Positions 24,538 to 32,898 of a stretch of DNA of 64,000 nt are shown piece after piece. A program made the position numbers and the translations under genes. Source of the DNA: Isoptericola chiayiensis. GTDB taxonomy: Bacteria > Actinomycetota > Actinomycetes > Actinomycetales > Cellulomonadaceae. Numbering within the stretch: the first letter of the stretch is position 1; each line of letters opens with the position of its first letter. Location: positions 543,003-607,002 of the forward strand of contig NZ_JABEZT010000002.1 of the NCBI RefSeq assembly GCF_013149805.1, read 5' to 3'. The notes below the pieces were generated by a model that was not told where the DNA came from, ran no database searches, and worked only from the letters and a program-made list of their open reading frames with translations.

Positions 24538-25299
24538 GTGCTGACGGCCGGGATCGACCTCTCGGCCGACCCGCGCAAGACCGGCGTGGCGACACTCGCC
24601 TGGAGCGGTGAGGACGCCACCGTCGTCGAGCTGGCCGTGGGCGCGCACGACGACGACGCGCTGTGCGACGTGGTGCGCCGCGCCGCGACGACCGGGATCG
24701 ACTGTCCCGTCGGCTGGCCGGACGCGTTCGTCGAATACGTCGTCGCGCATCGCGCCGGCGGGCACGACCTGGTGGTCCCCGAGACCCGCAGGCCCTTGAC
24801 CTACCGGGCGACCGACCTGCACGTCTGGCAACGCACCGGCGTCCGACCGCTCGCCGTCTCGGCCGAGCGGATCGGCGCCGCCGCGATGCGGTGCGCGGCG
24901 CTTCTCGCGATGCTCACCCGGTCCGGGACCGTCGTCGACCGGGCCGGTGGTGGGCCGGTCCTCGAGGTGTACCCGGCCGCGTCGCTGAAGATCTGGCAGC
25001 TGCCGCACCGCGGGTACAAGGGCGACGCCCCGGAGAACCGCGCGACGCGCGAGGACCTCGTCGACCAGCTGGCAATCGCCTTCCCGTGGCTCGATCTCGT
25101 CGGGTTCGACCGGGCCTGCCGCGACTCCGACGACGCCCTGGACGCGGTGCTGTGCGCGGTCGTCGCCGGCCTCGCCCACCACGGCCGGTGCGAGACGGTG
25201 CCCGAGGACCTGCGCGACACGGCGTCGCGCGAGGGATGGATCGTCCTCCCCCTCGGCGCGTCCGATCCGACGCGCGACGGCACTCCGTTACCGCGGTGA
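24538..25299 (+). CDS. DUF429 family protein (predicted RNase H-like nuclease)
   Basis: 253-residue protein. It begins with an RNase H-like first strand, TAGIDLSADPRKTGVATLAW (acidic Asp in GIDLS), followed by TGIDCPVGWPDAFVEYV, the conserved RATDLHVWQRTG, VLEVYPAASLKIWQLPHRGYKGD and a C-terminal acidic SDDALDAVLCAVVAGLA. This matches DUF429, a family predicted to be nucleases but with no demonstrated substrate that I know of. The start is GTG 24538; GTG 24505 is an alternative. Its 3' end overlaps the convergent HAD gene by 12 bp. Confidence 0.8.
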   Translation: MLTAGIDLSADPRKTGVATLAWSGEDATVVELAVGAHDDDALCDVVRRAATTGIDCPVGWPDAFVEYVVAHRAGGHDLVVPETRRPLTYRATDLHVWQRTGVRPLAVSAERIGAAAMRCAALLAMLTRSGTVVDRAGGGPVLEVYPAASLKIWQLPHRGYKGDAPENRATREDLVDQLAIAFPWLDLVGFDRACRDSDDALDAVLCAVVAGLAHHGRCETVPEDLRDTASREGWIVLPLGASDPTRDGTPLPR

Positions 25300-25992
25300 G
25301 GCCCCCAGCATCTCCGCGAGCTCGACGAACGACGCCGCCTCGACGTCGGCCGGGCCGAGGTGGTCGGGGTAGTCCGCCCCGGTGCGGTTGATCCAGGCCG
25401 TGCGCAGGCCGGCGCGCCGTGCCCCCTCGATGTCCCAAGGATGCACGGCGACGAGCATCGCCTGGCCTGCGTCGACGGACAGCGTGGCCAGGGCCGACCG
25501 GTAGGCCCGCGCGTCGGGCTTCCACGCGCCGGCGTCGGCGACGTCCAGGTAGGCCTCGACGACGTCGTCCGCGCCGGTGCCGTCGAGCAGGGCGCGCGCC
25601 ACGGCGGAGGACCCGTTGCTCAGCGTCGCGATCCGGCACCCGGCGTCGGTCAGGCCCCGCAGGCCGGGGACGACATCGGGATGCGGTTCCAGGCTCGCGA
25701 ACCGGCCCATGACCTGCTCGGCACCGCCGGCGGGGTCCGGCACCCCCGCCGCGGCCAGCCGGACCCGCAGCGTCGCAGCGCCGACGTCGGCGAACGACGG
25801 GTTATCCCCGAGGACGGTGAGGGCGAAGGCGTCGCGCAGCACGCCCGCGAACCACGCCGGGACGTCCCGGGCGTCCAGACCGACGTCGGCGAAGGCCTCG
25901 CCCATCGGCGCGAGGTCCGAGAGCGTCTCGTTGACGTCGAGGAGGACGACCTGAGGGCGGACGACGTCGTGCGCGGCGGCAGCTGGTTCCAT
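25288..25992 (-). CDS. HAD-superfamily hydrolase, haloacid dehalogenase type II-like
   Basis: 234-residue HAD hydrolase. Motif I is LLDVNETLSDL (nucleophilic Asp near residue 19; the DxNxTL form is typical of the dehalogenase-like branch), motif II TLSNGS, motif III WKPDARAY, and the motif IV region MLVAVHPWDIEGARRAG. The helical cap lies between residues ~30 and ~100. It could be an L-2-haloacid dehalogenase or a small phosphatase; sequence alone does not decide. The start is ATG 25992. Confidence 0.85.
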   Translation of the reverse strand: MEPAAAAHDVVRPQVVLLDVNETLSDLAPMGEAFADVGLDARDVPAWFAGVLRDAFALTVLGDNPSFADVGAATLRVRLAAAGVPDPAGGAEQVMGRFASLEPHPDVVPGLRGLTDAGCRIATLSNGSSAVARALLDGTGADDVVEAYLDVADAGAWKPDARAYRSALATLSVDAGQAMLVAVHPWDIEGARRAGLRTAWINRTGADYPDHLGPADVEAASFVELAEMLGASPR

Positions 25993-26086
25993 CCCCCGAG
26001 CCTGAGGGGATGCGGCCGGTCCGGCAAGCCGGGCCCGGCCCCGCCTGGCCATGGCGGGCCCGGCCGGACTGCCTGTCGGGAGAGAG

Positions 26087-27076
26087 CTACGCCGGGTCCG
26101 GCTGCTGCGGCACGCCCGGACCCGCATCCTTCGCGTCCCGGGGGTCGTCGCCGTGGCCGAAGGGCAGCACGTGCATGACCGCGACGACGACGGCGCCCAC
26201 CACGAGACCGACCAGCGCCGAGCAGAGCGTGTTGAAGCACCAGGCCAGGAATCCGCCGACGCCGGGCACCGCCGCGGCGATCGCCTCCTCGCCGTGGTGC
26301 ACCAGGTCGTAGAGCCCGTGCCAGCCGAGCTCGTCGACGCCGACGAGCAGGATGTGCCCGCCGACCCACAGCATCGCCACGGTGCCCACGACGGAGATGA
26401 TCGCCAGCACCTTCGGCATGCCGGTCACCAGGGCACGTCCGACCCGTTGCGCGGCCGCGGACGACCGGCCCGCCAGGGCCAGACCGACGTCGTCCATCTT
26501 CACGATCAGCGCCACGACGCCGTACACGATGACGGTGATGACCACGGCGACGACGAGCAGGATCGCCAGGCGCGCCCAGAAGCCCTCGTCGGCGACCTCG
26601 TCGAGGGCGATCACCATGATCTCCGCGGACAGGATGAGGTCGGTGCGGATCGCGCCGGAGACCAGCGTCCTCTCGGCCTCCGGGCCGACGGCGGCGGCCG
26701 GTTTCTCGTGGTCGGTGTGCCCGCGCACGCGCCGCCAGATCTTCTCGGCGCCCTCGAACGCCAGGTAGGTGCCGCCGACCATGAGGATCGGAGTGAGCAG
26801 CCACGGCAGCCACTCGCTGAGCACGAGGGCGATCGGCAGGATGATCAGGACCTTGTTGCGGATCGAGCCGACGGCGATCTTCTTGACGATCGGCAGCTCG
26901 CGGTCGGCCGCGACGCCGTGCACGTACTGCGGGGTCACCGCCGTGTCGTCCACGACCACGCCCGCGGCCTTGGCCGTCGCGCGCCCGGCTGCCGCTCCGA
27001 CGTCGTCCAGGGAGGCGGCCGCCAGCTTGGCGATCGCGGCGACGTCGTCGAGCAGTCCCAGCAGTCCTGCGCTCAT
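26087..27076 (-). CDS. DUF808 family membrane protein
   Basis: 329-residue polytopic membrane protein of the DUF808 (YedI-like) family. The conserved N-terminal region (GLLGLLDDVAAIAKLAAASLDDVGAAAGRA) precedes DDTAVTPQYVHG, REL-PIVKKIAVGSIRNKVLIILP and multiple TM helices up to the C-terminus; the hallmark GGTYLAFEGAEKIW is present. GAGGAG precedes the ATG at 27076. The gene lies 10 nt downstream of glnE, so it may be transcribed with it. Function is unknown. Confidence 0.9.
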   Translation of the reverse strand: MSAGLLGLLDDVAAIAKLAAASLDDVGAAAGRATAKAAGVVVDDTAVTPQYVHGVAADRELPIVKKIAVGSIRNKVLIILPIALVLSEWLPWLLTPILMVGGTYLAFEGAEKIWRRVRGHTDHEKPAAAVGPEAERTLVSGAIRTDLILSAEIMVIALDEVADEGFWARLAILLVVAVVITVIVYGVVALIVKMDDVGLALAGRSSAAAQRVGRALVTGMPKVLAIISVVGTVAMLWVGGHILLVGVDELGWHGLYDLVHHGEEAIAAAVPGVGGFLAWCFNTLCSALVGLVVGAVVVAVMHVLPFGHGDDPRDAKDAGPGVPQQPDPA

Positions 27077-27086
27077 CGGTGGCTCC

Positions 27087-30000
27087 TCAGTCCTCGCCGT
27101 AGACGAAGCGTTCCATCACGGTGCGCGCGCGGCGCGCGGTGCGCAGGTAGAGCTCCTCGAGCTCCTGCCCGGTGCCGACGTCGCCGAGCAGGCGTGCCAG
27201 GCCGGACAGGGCCCAGGCGTCGGCGGGCAGCACGTCCGCGCGCGGACCGCCGACCTTGCCGGACCACAGCACCAGCGCCGAGCGCAGCCGGGAGGCGAGC
27301 AGCCAGGCCTCCCGCAGGCACTCGGCCTCCTCGGGTTCGACGAGCTCGGCCTCCTCGGCAGCGGCGAGCGCTGCCACCGTCTCGGTGGTGCGCAGGCCGG
27401 GAGTGGAGTCGGCGTGCTGGAGCTGCAGGAGCTGGACGGTCCACTCGACGTCGGACACGCCGCCGCGGCCGAGCTTGAGGTGCCGGCTGGGGTCGGTGCC
27501 CCGCGGGAGACGTTCGGCCTCCACGCGGGCCTTGATGCGGCGCACCTCGCGCAGCTTCGGTTCGGCGAGGCCGCCGGTCGGGTACCGCAGCGGCTCGATG
27601 ATCGCGGCGAACCGTTCGGCGAGGTCGTCGGCGCCGGCCCCGGCGACCGGGCGGGCCCGCAGCAGAGCCTGCTGCTCCCACGTGCTGGACCACCGCTCGT
27701 AGTACTCGGCGTAGGAGTCCACGGTGCGCACCAGAGGACCTTGGCGGCCCTCGGGCCGAAGGTCGGCGTCGATGGGCAGCGGTGGCTCCGGTCCGACGGC
27801 GGAGAGCATCTTCTGCAGGGTCCGTGCGACGAGCAGGGCGAACTCCTGGGCCCGCTGGGGGTCGGCGCCGGGCAACGGGTCGTGGGCGAACATGACGTCG
27901 GCGTCGGACCCGTAGCCCATTTCGCGGCCGCCGAGCCGGCCCATCGCCACGACGAGCATCCGCGTGGGGTTGGCGGCCGGCTCGGGGCCGAGGCCCAGCT
28001 CGGCGCGGGCGGCGTACTCGGCGACCCGCAGCCCTCCGACGAGCACCATGTCCGCGGCGTCGGAGATGGCGGCCTGGGCCTGCACAGGGTCGAGGACGTC
28101 GAGGACCTCGCCGGCACCGGTGCGGGCGAGCTCGCGGCGCCGCAGGGCCCGCAGCTTGGTGGCGGCCGGGCCGGGCTCGTCGGACCGGGTCAGGACCGCG
28201 TCGGCCTCCTCGGCGAGCCGCTGCGGCCCGCGCGGCTGCAGGCGGGTGGTGTCGGCGAGCCACTGCACGGACTCGGGCGACCGGGACAGGGCGTCGGCGA
28301 GGTAGCGCGACGAGGACAGCAGCTGGGCGAGGTGGTACGCGGCGTTGCCGGAGTCGCGCAGGAGCCGCAGGTACCAGGGGGTGGCGCCGAGGTTCTCGGA
28401 CAGCTTGCGGAAGGCGAGCAGGCCGGCGTCGGGATCGGCGCCCTCGGCGAACCAGCCGAGCATGACGGGCAGGAGCTGGCGCTGCAGCTTGGCGCGGCGC
28501 GAGGTGCCCTCGGTGAGCGCGACGACGTGCCGCATGGCGCCGTCGGGGTCGCGGTAGCCGATGGCGGCGAAGCGCGCCCGGGCGGCGTCCGGGGCCAGGG
28601 ACAGCTCGTCCTCGGACAGCTGGGCCCAGGCGGGCAGCAGCGGTCGGTAGAAGACCGCCTCGTGCAGCGCCCGGACCTCCCGGCGTGTGACCCGCCACCG
28701 CTTGCGCAGCTCGTCGGCGCCCTGCCCGCGCATCCCGAGCGACCGGGCGAGGCGGCGCAGGTCGTCGTCGTCCGTGGGCAGCAGGTGGGTGCGCTTGAGC
28801 CGGTAGAGCTGGACGCGGTGCTCGAGGGACCGCAGCAGCCGGTAGCAGTCCGCCATGCGGCGGGCGTGCTCACGGCCCACGTACCCGCCGGCGGCGAGGG
28901 CGTCCAGGGCGCGCAGCGTGTTCGCGGAGTGGATCGACTCGTCCGTGCGCCCGTGCACGAGCTGCAGGAGCTGGACGGTGAACTCGACGTCGCGCAGCCC
29001 GCCCTTGCCGAGCTTGATCTGCCGGTCGGCCTCGGCGCCCGGGACGTGCGCCTCGACCCGCCGCCGCATCGCCTGGGCGTCCTCGACGAAGTGGTCGCGG
29101 TTGGCGGCGGCCCACACGAACGGGTCGACCGCCTCGCGGTAGGCGGCGCCGAGCTCGACGTCGCCGGCGATCGGGCGCGCCTTGAGCAGCGCCTGGAACT
29201 CCCAGGTCTGGGCCCAGCGCTCGTAGTACGCCACATGGCTGGCCAGGGAGCGCACCAGCGGTCCCTGCTTGCCCTCGGGTCGCAGGGCGGCGTCCACCTC
29301 CCACAGGGCCGGTTCCAGCGAAGTCCCGCCGCACACCTTCTGCAGGCGGGTGGCGAGCTGGGTGCCGATGCGCATGGCCGTCGGCTCGTCGACCAGGGGT
29401 TCGCCGTCCTCGCCCGTGGCCGGCTCGCAGACGTACACGACGTCGACGTCGGAGACGTAGTTGAGCTCCCGGCCGCCGGTCTTGCCCATCCCGATCACGG
29501 CCAGGCGCGCTCCGGCGCCGTGGTCGGGGAGCTGGGAGCGGGCCACGGCGAGCGCCGCCTCGACGGCGGCGGCGGCCAGGTCGGCGAGCGCCGCGGACAC
29601 CTCGGGCAGGGCCGTCGTGGGGTCGGCGGTGGTCAGGTCCGTCGCGGCGATGCGCAGCAGCCGCCCGCGGTAGGCCCGGCGCAGGGCGTCGGTCGCCGTG
29701 GGGGCCTCGGTGTCCGGCCAGGCGGGTGTCCCGTCCTGCCCGGGGGGCGGGTCCTCGGCGGCGACGGGCTCCGGGTCCTCGGGGTCGGCGCCGACGGACC
29801 GCAGCAGCTCGGCGCGGACGTCGGCCGGGTCGACGCCGATGCCGCGGTCGGGCTCCCCGAGGAGGTCCAGCAGCTCGGGGCGGCGCACGATCTCGTCCCC
29901 GAGGGCCGAGGACGCACCGAGGACGGCGAGGAGACGGTCGCGCACGGCGGCGTCGGGCGTGCCGTCCGACGCGGCCAGCAGCCGCTCCAGAGCGCTCTCG

Positions 30001-30233
30001 GCCGCGGGGACGGCAGCCAGTCGGACGAGCTGGAGCAGCGCGTGGTCCGGGTCGGCGGTGGCTCCGAGGGCCCGCAGGACGACGTCGGCGGCCTCGGTGT
30101 CGCCGGGCAGCCTCCGTTGCAGCTCGGCGTCGTCCCACAGGCCCGCGGACCTGGTCAGGTCCGCGAAGCCCGCACGGAGCAGCCGACGGGTGGTGGTCTG
30201 CGGTCTGCCGGTCCCGGAGGTGGTCGAGCTCAC
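27087..30233 (-). CDS. glnE: Bifunctional glutamine synthetase adenylyltransferase/deadenylase
   Basis: 1048-residue enzyme that adds and removes AMP on glutamine synthetase. Two nucleotidyltransferase domains are visible: N-terminal GMGKTGGRELNYVSDVDVVYV (about residues 244-265, the phosphorolytic half) and C-terminal AMGRLGGREMGYGSDADVMF (about 760-780, the adenylylating half), each followed by a PII-uridylyl-transferase-type helical domain containing LGRGGVSDVEWTVQLLQL or LGKGGLRDVEFTVQLLQL. Length matches the family. GTG 30233 is 6 nt after TAGGGT. It lies between glnA1 and glnA2, the standard actinobacterial order; GlnA1 is the expected target. Confidence 0.98.
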   Translation of the reverse strand: MSSTTSGTGRPQTTTRRLLRAGFADLTRSAGLWDDAELQRRLPGDTEAADVVLRALGATADPDHALLQLVRLAAVPAAESALERLLAASDGTPDAAVRDRLLAVLGASSALGDEIVRRPELLDLLGEPDRGIGVDPADVRAELLRSVGADPEDPEPVAAEDPPPGQDGTPAWPDTEAPTATDALRRAYRGRLLRIAATDLTTADPTTALPEVSAALADLAAAAVEAALAVARSQLPDHGAGARLAVIGMGKTGGRELNYVSDVDVVYVCEPATGEDGEPLVDEPTAMRIGTQLATRLQKVCGGTSLEPALWEVDAALRPEGKQGPLVRSLASHVAYYERWAQTWEFQALLKARPIAGDVELGAAYREAVDPFVWAAANRDHFVEDAQAMRRRVEAHVPGAEADRQIKLGKGGLRDVEFTVQLLQLVHGRTDESIHSANTLRALDALAAGGYVGREHARRMADCYRLLRSLEHRVQLYRLKRTHLLPTDDDDLRRLARSLGMRGQGADELRKRWRVTRREVRALHEAVFYRPLLPAWAQLSEDELSLAPDAARARFAAIGYRDPDGAMRHVVALTEGTSRRAKLQRQLLPVMLGWFAEGADPDAGLLAFRKLSENLGATPWYLRLLRDSGNAAYHLAQLLSSSRYLADALSRSPESVQWLADTTRLQPRGPQRLAEEADAVLTRSDEPGPAATKLRALRRRELARTGAGEVLDVLDPVQAQAAISDAADMVLVGGLRVAEYAARAELGLGPEPAANPTRMLVVAMGRLGGREMGYGSDADVMFAHDPLPGADPQRAQEFALLVARTLQKMLSAVGPEPPLPIDADLRPEGRQGPLVRTVDSYAEYYERWSSTWEQQALLRARPVAGAGADDLAERFAAIIEPLRYPTGGLAEPKLREVRRIKARVEAERLPRGTDPSRHLKLGRGGVSDVEWTVQLLQLQHADSTPGLRTTETVAALAAAEEAELVEPEEAECLREAWLLASRLRSALVLWSGKVGGPRADVLPADAWALSGLARLLGDVGTGQELEELYLRTARRARTVMERFVYGED

Positions 30234-30239
30234 GTGCCG

Positions 30240-30245
30240 ACCCTA
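30240..30245 (-). promoter_or_regulatory. -10 box (TAGGGT) of glnE
   Basis: Minus-strand TAGGGT ends 6 nt before GTG 30233 within the 49-bp gap after glnA2; it suggests a leaderless start separate from glnA2. Confidence 0.5.
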
Positions 30246-30282
30246 TCGGGCCGGCCTGCCCGGCAGACCGCGGTCCGCACCG

Positions 30283-31620
30283 TCAGAGGAACTGCAGCGA
30301 CGTCTTGAGCTCGTAGGGGGTGACCTGCGCGCGGTAGGCGTCCCACTCGTTGCGCTTGTTGCGCAGCACGTAGTCGAAGACGTGCTCGCCGAGGGTCTCG
30401 GCGACGAGCTCGGAGGACTCCATCAGCTCGATGGCCTCGTCCAGGGACTCGGGCAGCGGCGCGATGCCGAGCGCGCGGCGCTCGGCGCCGGTGAGCTCCC
30501 ACACGTCGTCCTCGGTCGCGTCGGGCAGCTCGTAGCCCTCCTCGATGCCCTTGAGGCCGGCGGCCAGTAGGACGGCGAACGCCAGGTACGGGTTCGTCGC
30601 GGAGTCCAGCGCGCGGTACTCGATGCGCGAGGAGTTGCCCTTGCCGGGCTTGTACATCGGCACCCGCACGAGCGCGGACCGGTTGTTGTGCCCCCAGCAG
30701 ATGTAGCTGGGCGCCTCGGCGCCGCCCCACAGCCGCTTGTAGGAGTTGACGTGCTGGTTGGTCACCGCGGTGATCTCGCCCGCGTGGACCAGCAGACCGG
30801 CGATGAACTGGCGGCCGGTCTTGGACAGCTCGAACTGCGCGCCCGGCTCGTGGAAGGCGTTGCGGTCCTCCTCGAAGAGGGACATGTGCGTGTGCATCCC
30901 GGAGCCCGGCTGGTCCGCGAACGGCTTGGGCATGAAGGAAGCGAAGACGCCCTGCTCCAGGGCCACCTCCTTGACGACCGTCCGGAACGTCATGAGGTTG
31001 TCCGCGGTGGTCAGCGCGTCGGCGTAGCGCAGGTCGATCTCGTTCTGCCCGGGGCCTGCCTCGTGGTGGGAGAACTCCACGGAGATGCCCATGGACTCCA
31101 GCATCGAGATGGCCGCGCGACGGAAGTCGTGCGTGCTGCCGCGGGCCAGGTGGTCGAAGTAGCCGCCCTCGTCGACGGGCACCAGCGGGCCGTCCGCGGA
31201 GGCCATCTGGTTGAACAGGTAGAACTCCACCTCGGGGTGGGTGTAGAAGGTGAAGCCCTTGTCGCCGGCCTTGGCCAGCGTGCGCTTGAGCACGTTGCGC
31301 GAGTCGGCGCGCGACGGCTCCCCCTCTGGGGTGAGCAGGTCGCAGAACATCCGGCCCGTGCCGTGCCGCTCGCCGCGCCAGGGCAGCACCTGGAACGTGG
31401 TGGGGTCCGGCTTGGCGATCATGTCCGCCTCGTAGACCCGGGTCAGGCCCTCGATCGCGCTGCCGTCGAACCCGATGCCCTCGATGAAGGCCTGCTCGAG
31501 CTCGGCCGGGGCGACCGCGACGGACTTGAGCACCCCGAGCACGTCGGTGAACCAGAGTCGGATGAAGCGGATGTCGCGCTCCTCGACCGTGCGAAGCACG
31601 AACTCCTGCTGCCTGTCCAT
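30283..31620 (-). CDS. glnA2: Glutamine synthetase type I, GlnA2 subgroup
   Basis: 445-residue glutamine-synthetase-family enzyme, 29 residues shorter than GlnA1. Shared motifs: GFDGSAIEGLTRVYEADM, FYTHPEVEFYLFN, VEFSHHEAGPGQNEIDLRY, KPFADQPGSGMHTHMSLFE and NQHVNSYKRLWGGAEAPSYICWG. In place of the adenylylation Tyr region it has TEDDVWELTGAER, so GlnE control is unlikely. GlnA2-type proteins in Streptomyces can act as gamma-glutamylpolyamine synthetases, while in mycobacteria the role is unclear. ATG 31620 is chosen because the fold starts there; an upstream in-frame extension is unlikely. Divergent from panB. Confidence 0.94.
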   Translation of the reverse strand: MDRQQEFVLRTVEERDIRFIRLWFTDVLGVLKSVAVAPAELEQAFIEGIGFDGSAIEGLTRVYEADMIAKPDPTTFQVLPWRGERHGTGRMFCDLLTPEGEPSRADSRNVLKRTLAKAGDKGFTFYTHPEVEFYLFNQMASADGPLVPVDEGGYFDHLARGSTHDFRRAAISMLESMGISVEFSHHEAGPGQNEIDLRYADALTTADNLMTFRTVVKEVALEQGVFASFMPKPFADQPGSGMHTHMSLFEEDRNAFHEPGAQFELSKTGRQFIAGLLVHAGEITAVTNQHVNSYKRLWGGAEAPSYICWGHNNRSALVRVPMYKPGKGNSSRIEYRALDSATNPYLAFAVLLAAGLKGIEEGYELPDATEDDVWELTGAERRALGIAPLPESLDEAIELMESSELVAETLGEHVFDYVLRNKRNEWDAYRAQVTPYELKTSLQFL

Positions 31621-31715
31621 GACCTCATCCTGCCCGTTACGTGTGAACCGTGGGTGACATGCCGCGCCCGGGGGCGGGCGGCCGACCTGAGACAACGGTC
31701 CCGGTGGCCGTCGCC

Positions 31716-31721
31716 TACGCT
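31716..31721 (+). promoter_or_regulatory. -10 box (TACGCT) of panB
   Basis: TACGCT ends 7 nt before ATG 31729 with no ribosome site, consistent with leaderless transcription. Confidence 0.45.
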
Positions 31722-31728
31722 ATCGACC

Positions 31729-32631
31729 ATGGCAGCAACGGGCCACAACCCCTCACCTCAGGACGCACCCCACGCCGCTGTGACATCGGTCACCGCATCC
31801 TCGCAGAGCGCGCCGGACATCGCGCGGGGAGCGCGCCGGGTCCGCGTCCACCACCTGCAGCGCGCGAAGGAGCGCGGCGAGAAGATCACGATGCTCACGG
31901 CGTACGACGCGCCCACCGCGGCACTCTTCGACGCCGCCGGCATCGACACCCTCCTGGTGGGCGACTCGATCGGCAACACGATGCTCGGACACGCCACGAC
32001 CCTGCCGGTCACGCTGGACGACATGGTCCGCGCCGGCCGGGCGGTGTCCTCGGGCGTGCAGCGCGCGTTCGTCGTCGTCGACCTGCCGTTCGGCAGCTAC
32101 GAGGCCGGTGCCGAGCAGGCGCTCGCCTCGGCCGTGCGCGTCATGAAGGAGACCGGCGCCTCGGCGGTCAAGCTCGAGGGCGGGCGTCGCAGCGCCGACC
32201 AGATCCGCGCCATCACCCGGGCCGGCATCCCCGTGGTGGGCCACCTCGGCTACACCCCGCAGTCGGAGAACGCGCTGGGCGGACCGCGCGTGCAGGGTCG
32301 CGGCGACGACGCCGCCGAAGACCTCAGCCAAGACGCGCTGGCCGTCCAGGAGGCCGGCGCCTGCGCCGTCGTGCTGGAGATGGTCCCGGCCGACCTGACG
32401 GCGCGGATCACGGAGTTCCTCGCGATCCCCACCATCGGCATCGGGGCGGGCACCGCGGCGGACGGTCAGGTGCTCGTGTGGACGGACATGGCCGGGATGA
32501 CGGACTGGTCGCCGCGGTTCGCCCGGCGCTACGCCGAGCTCGGGGCGGCGCTGCGCCAGGCGGCGGCCGACTTCGCCGCCGACGTGCGTACCGGCGGCTT
32601 CCCGGCCGCCGAGCACGCCTTCGACGCCTGA
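31729..32631 (+). CDS. panB: 3-methyl-2-oxobutanoate hydroxymethyltransferase
   Basis: 300-residue enzyme for the first committed step of pantothenate (CoA) synthesis, transferring a hydroxymethyl group from methylene-tetrahydrofolate to ketoisovalerate. Motifs: ITMLTAYDAPTAALFDAAGIDTLLVGDSIGNTMLGH (Mg-binding Asp), FVVVDLPFGSYE, AVKLEGG, IPVVGHLGYTPQS and IPTIGIGAGTAADGQVLVWTDM. About 45 residues precede the barrel, longer than in E. coli but common in actinobacteria. No panC or panD is in the window. A hairpin follows it. Confidence 0.97.
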   Translation: MAATGHNPSPQDAPHAAVTSVTASSQSAPDIARGARRVRVHHLQRAKERGEKITMLTAYDAPTAALFDAAGIDTLLVGDSIGNTMLGHATTLPVTLDDMVRAGRAVSSGVQRAFVVVDLPFGSYEAGAEQALASAVRVMKETGASAVKLEGGRRSADQIRAITRAGIPVVGHLGYTPQSENALGGPRVQGRGDDAAEDLSQDALAVQEAGACAVVLEMVPADLTARITEFLAIPTIGIGAGTAADGQVLVWTDMAGMTDWSPRFARRYAELGAALRQAAADFAADVRTGGFPAAEHAFDA

Positions 32632-32645
32632 CGCCCTGCCCCCAC

Positions 32646-32659
32646 GCCCGGTGCCGGGC
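32646..32659. terminator. Short hairpin between panB and a convergent small gene
   Basis: GCCCGG-TG-CCGGGC, a 6-bp stem in the 41-bp convergent gap. Modest, but the only candidate terminator here. Confidence 0.4.
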
Positions 32660-32672
32660 ATAGGCGCCGGGT

Positions 32673-32870
32673 TCAGCCCTTGCGCCAGTCCTCGTCCTCG
32701 GACTCCCAGTCGTCGTTGCGGCGCTCCGCGGTGTCCAACGCGTGCTCGGCGGCCTCGCGCGTCGGGTAGGGGCCCATCAGGTGCGTCCACGAGGACTTCT
32801 CGCCCGACTCCTCGACCTGGCCGGTCCGGGTGTTGAACCAGAAGCTCCCGCCGCTGCTTTTGTCGCTCAT
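32673..32870 (-). CDS. Small SPOR-like hypothetical protein (65 aa)
   Basis: 65-residue hydrophilic protein: [46 protein letters not shown], ending in an acidic tail with Trp residues ([11 protein letters not shown]). It belongs to a widespread family of short actinobacterial proteins carrying a SPOR-like repeat half (the [13 protein letters not shown] pattern). Role unknown. The start is ATG 32870; it shares a symmetrical promoter with ppgK. Confidence 0.8.
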   Translation of the reverse strand: MSDKSSGGSFWFNTRTGQVEESGEKSSWTHLMGPYPTREAAEHALDTAERRNDDWESEDEDWRKG

Positions 32871-32876
32871 GAGGCG

Positions 32877-32891
32877 ATCTTGCCTCAAGAT
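32877..32891. promoter_or_regulatory. Palindromic bidirectional -10 element
   Basis: ATCTTG-CCT-CAAGAT is a palindrome that gives CAAGAT on both strands. On the minus strand it lies 6 nt before ATG 32870; on the plus strand it lies 7 nt before ATG 32899. Both flanking genes lack ribosome sites, so each half may act as the -10 hexamer of a leaderless promoter. Confidence 0.5.
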
Positions 32892-32898
32892 GGGACCC

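Noticed and set aside
26769..30308. 1179-codon open frame antisense to glnE
   Set aside because: Shadow of glnE codon usage; no domain and no promoter.
31621..31680. GlnR box upstream of glnA2
   Set aside because: GTCAC is present on the minus strand, but the partner half-site at the right spacing is TTCAC, not GAAAC; too weak to call.
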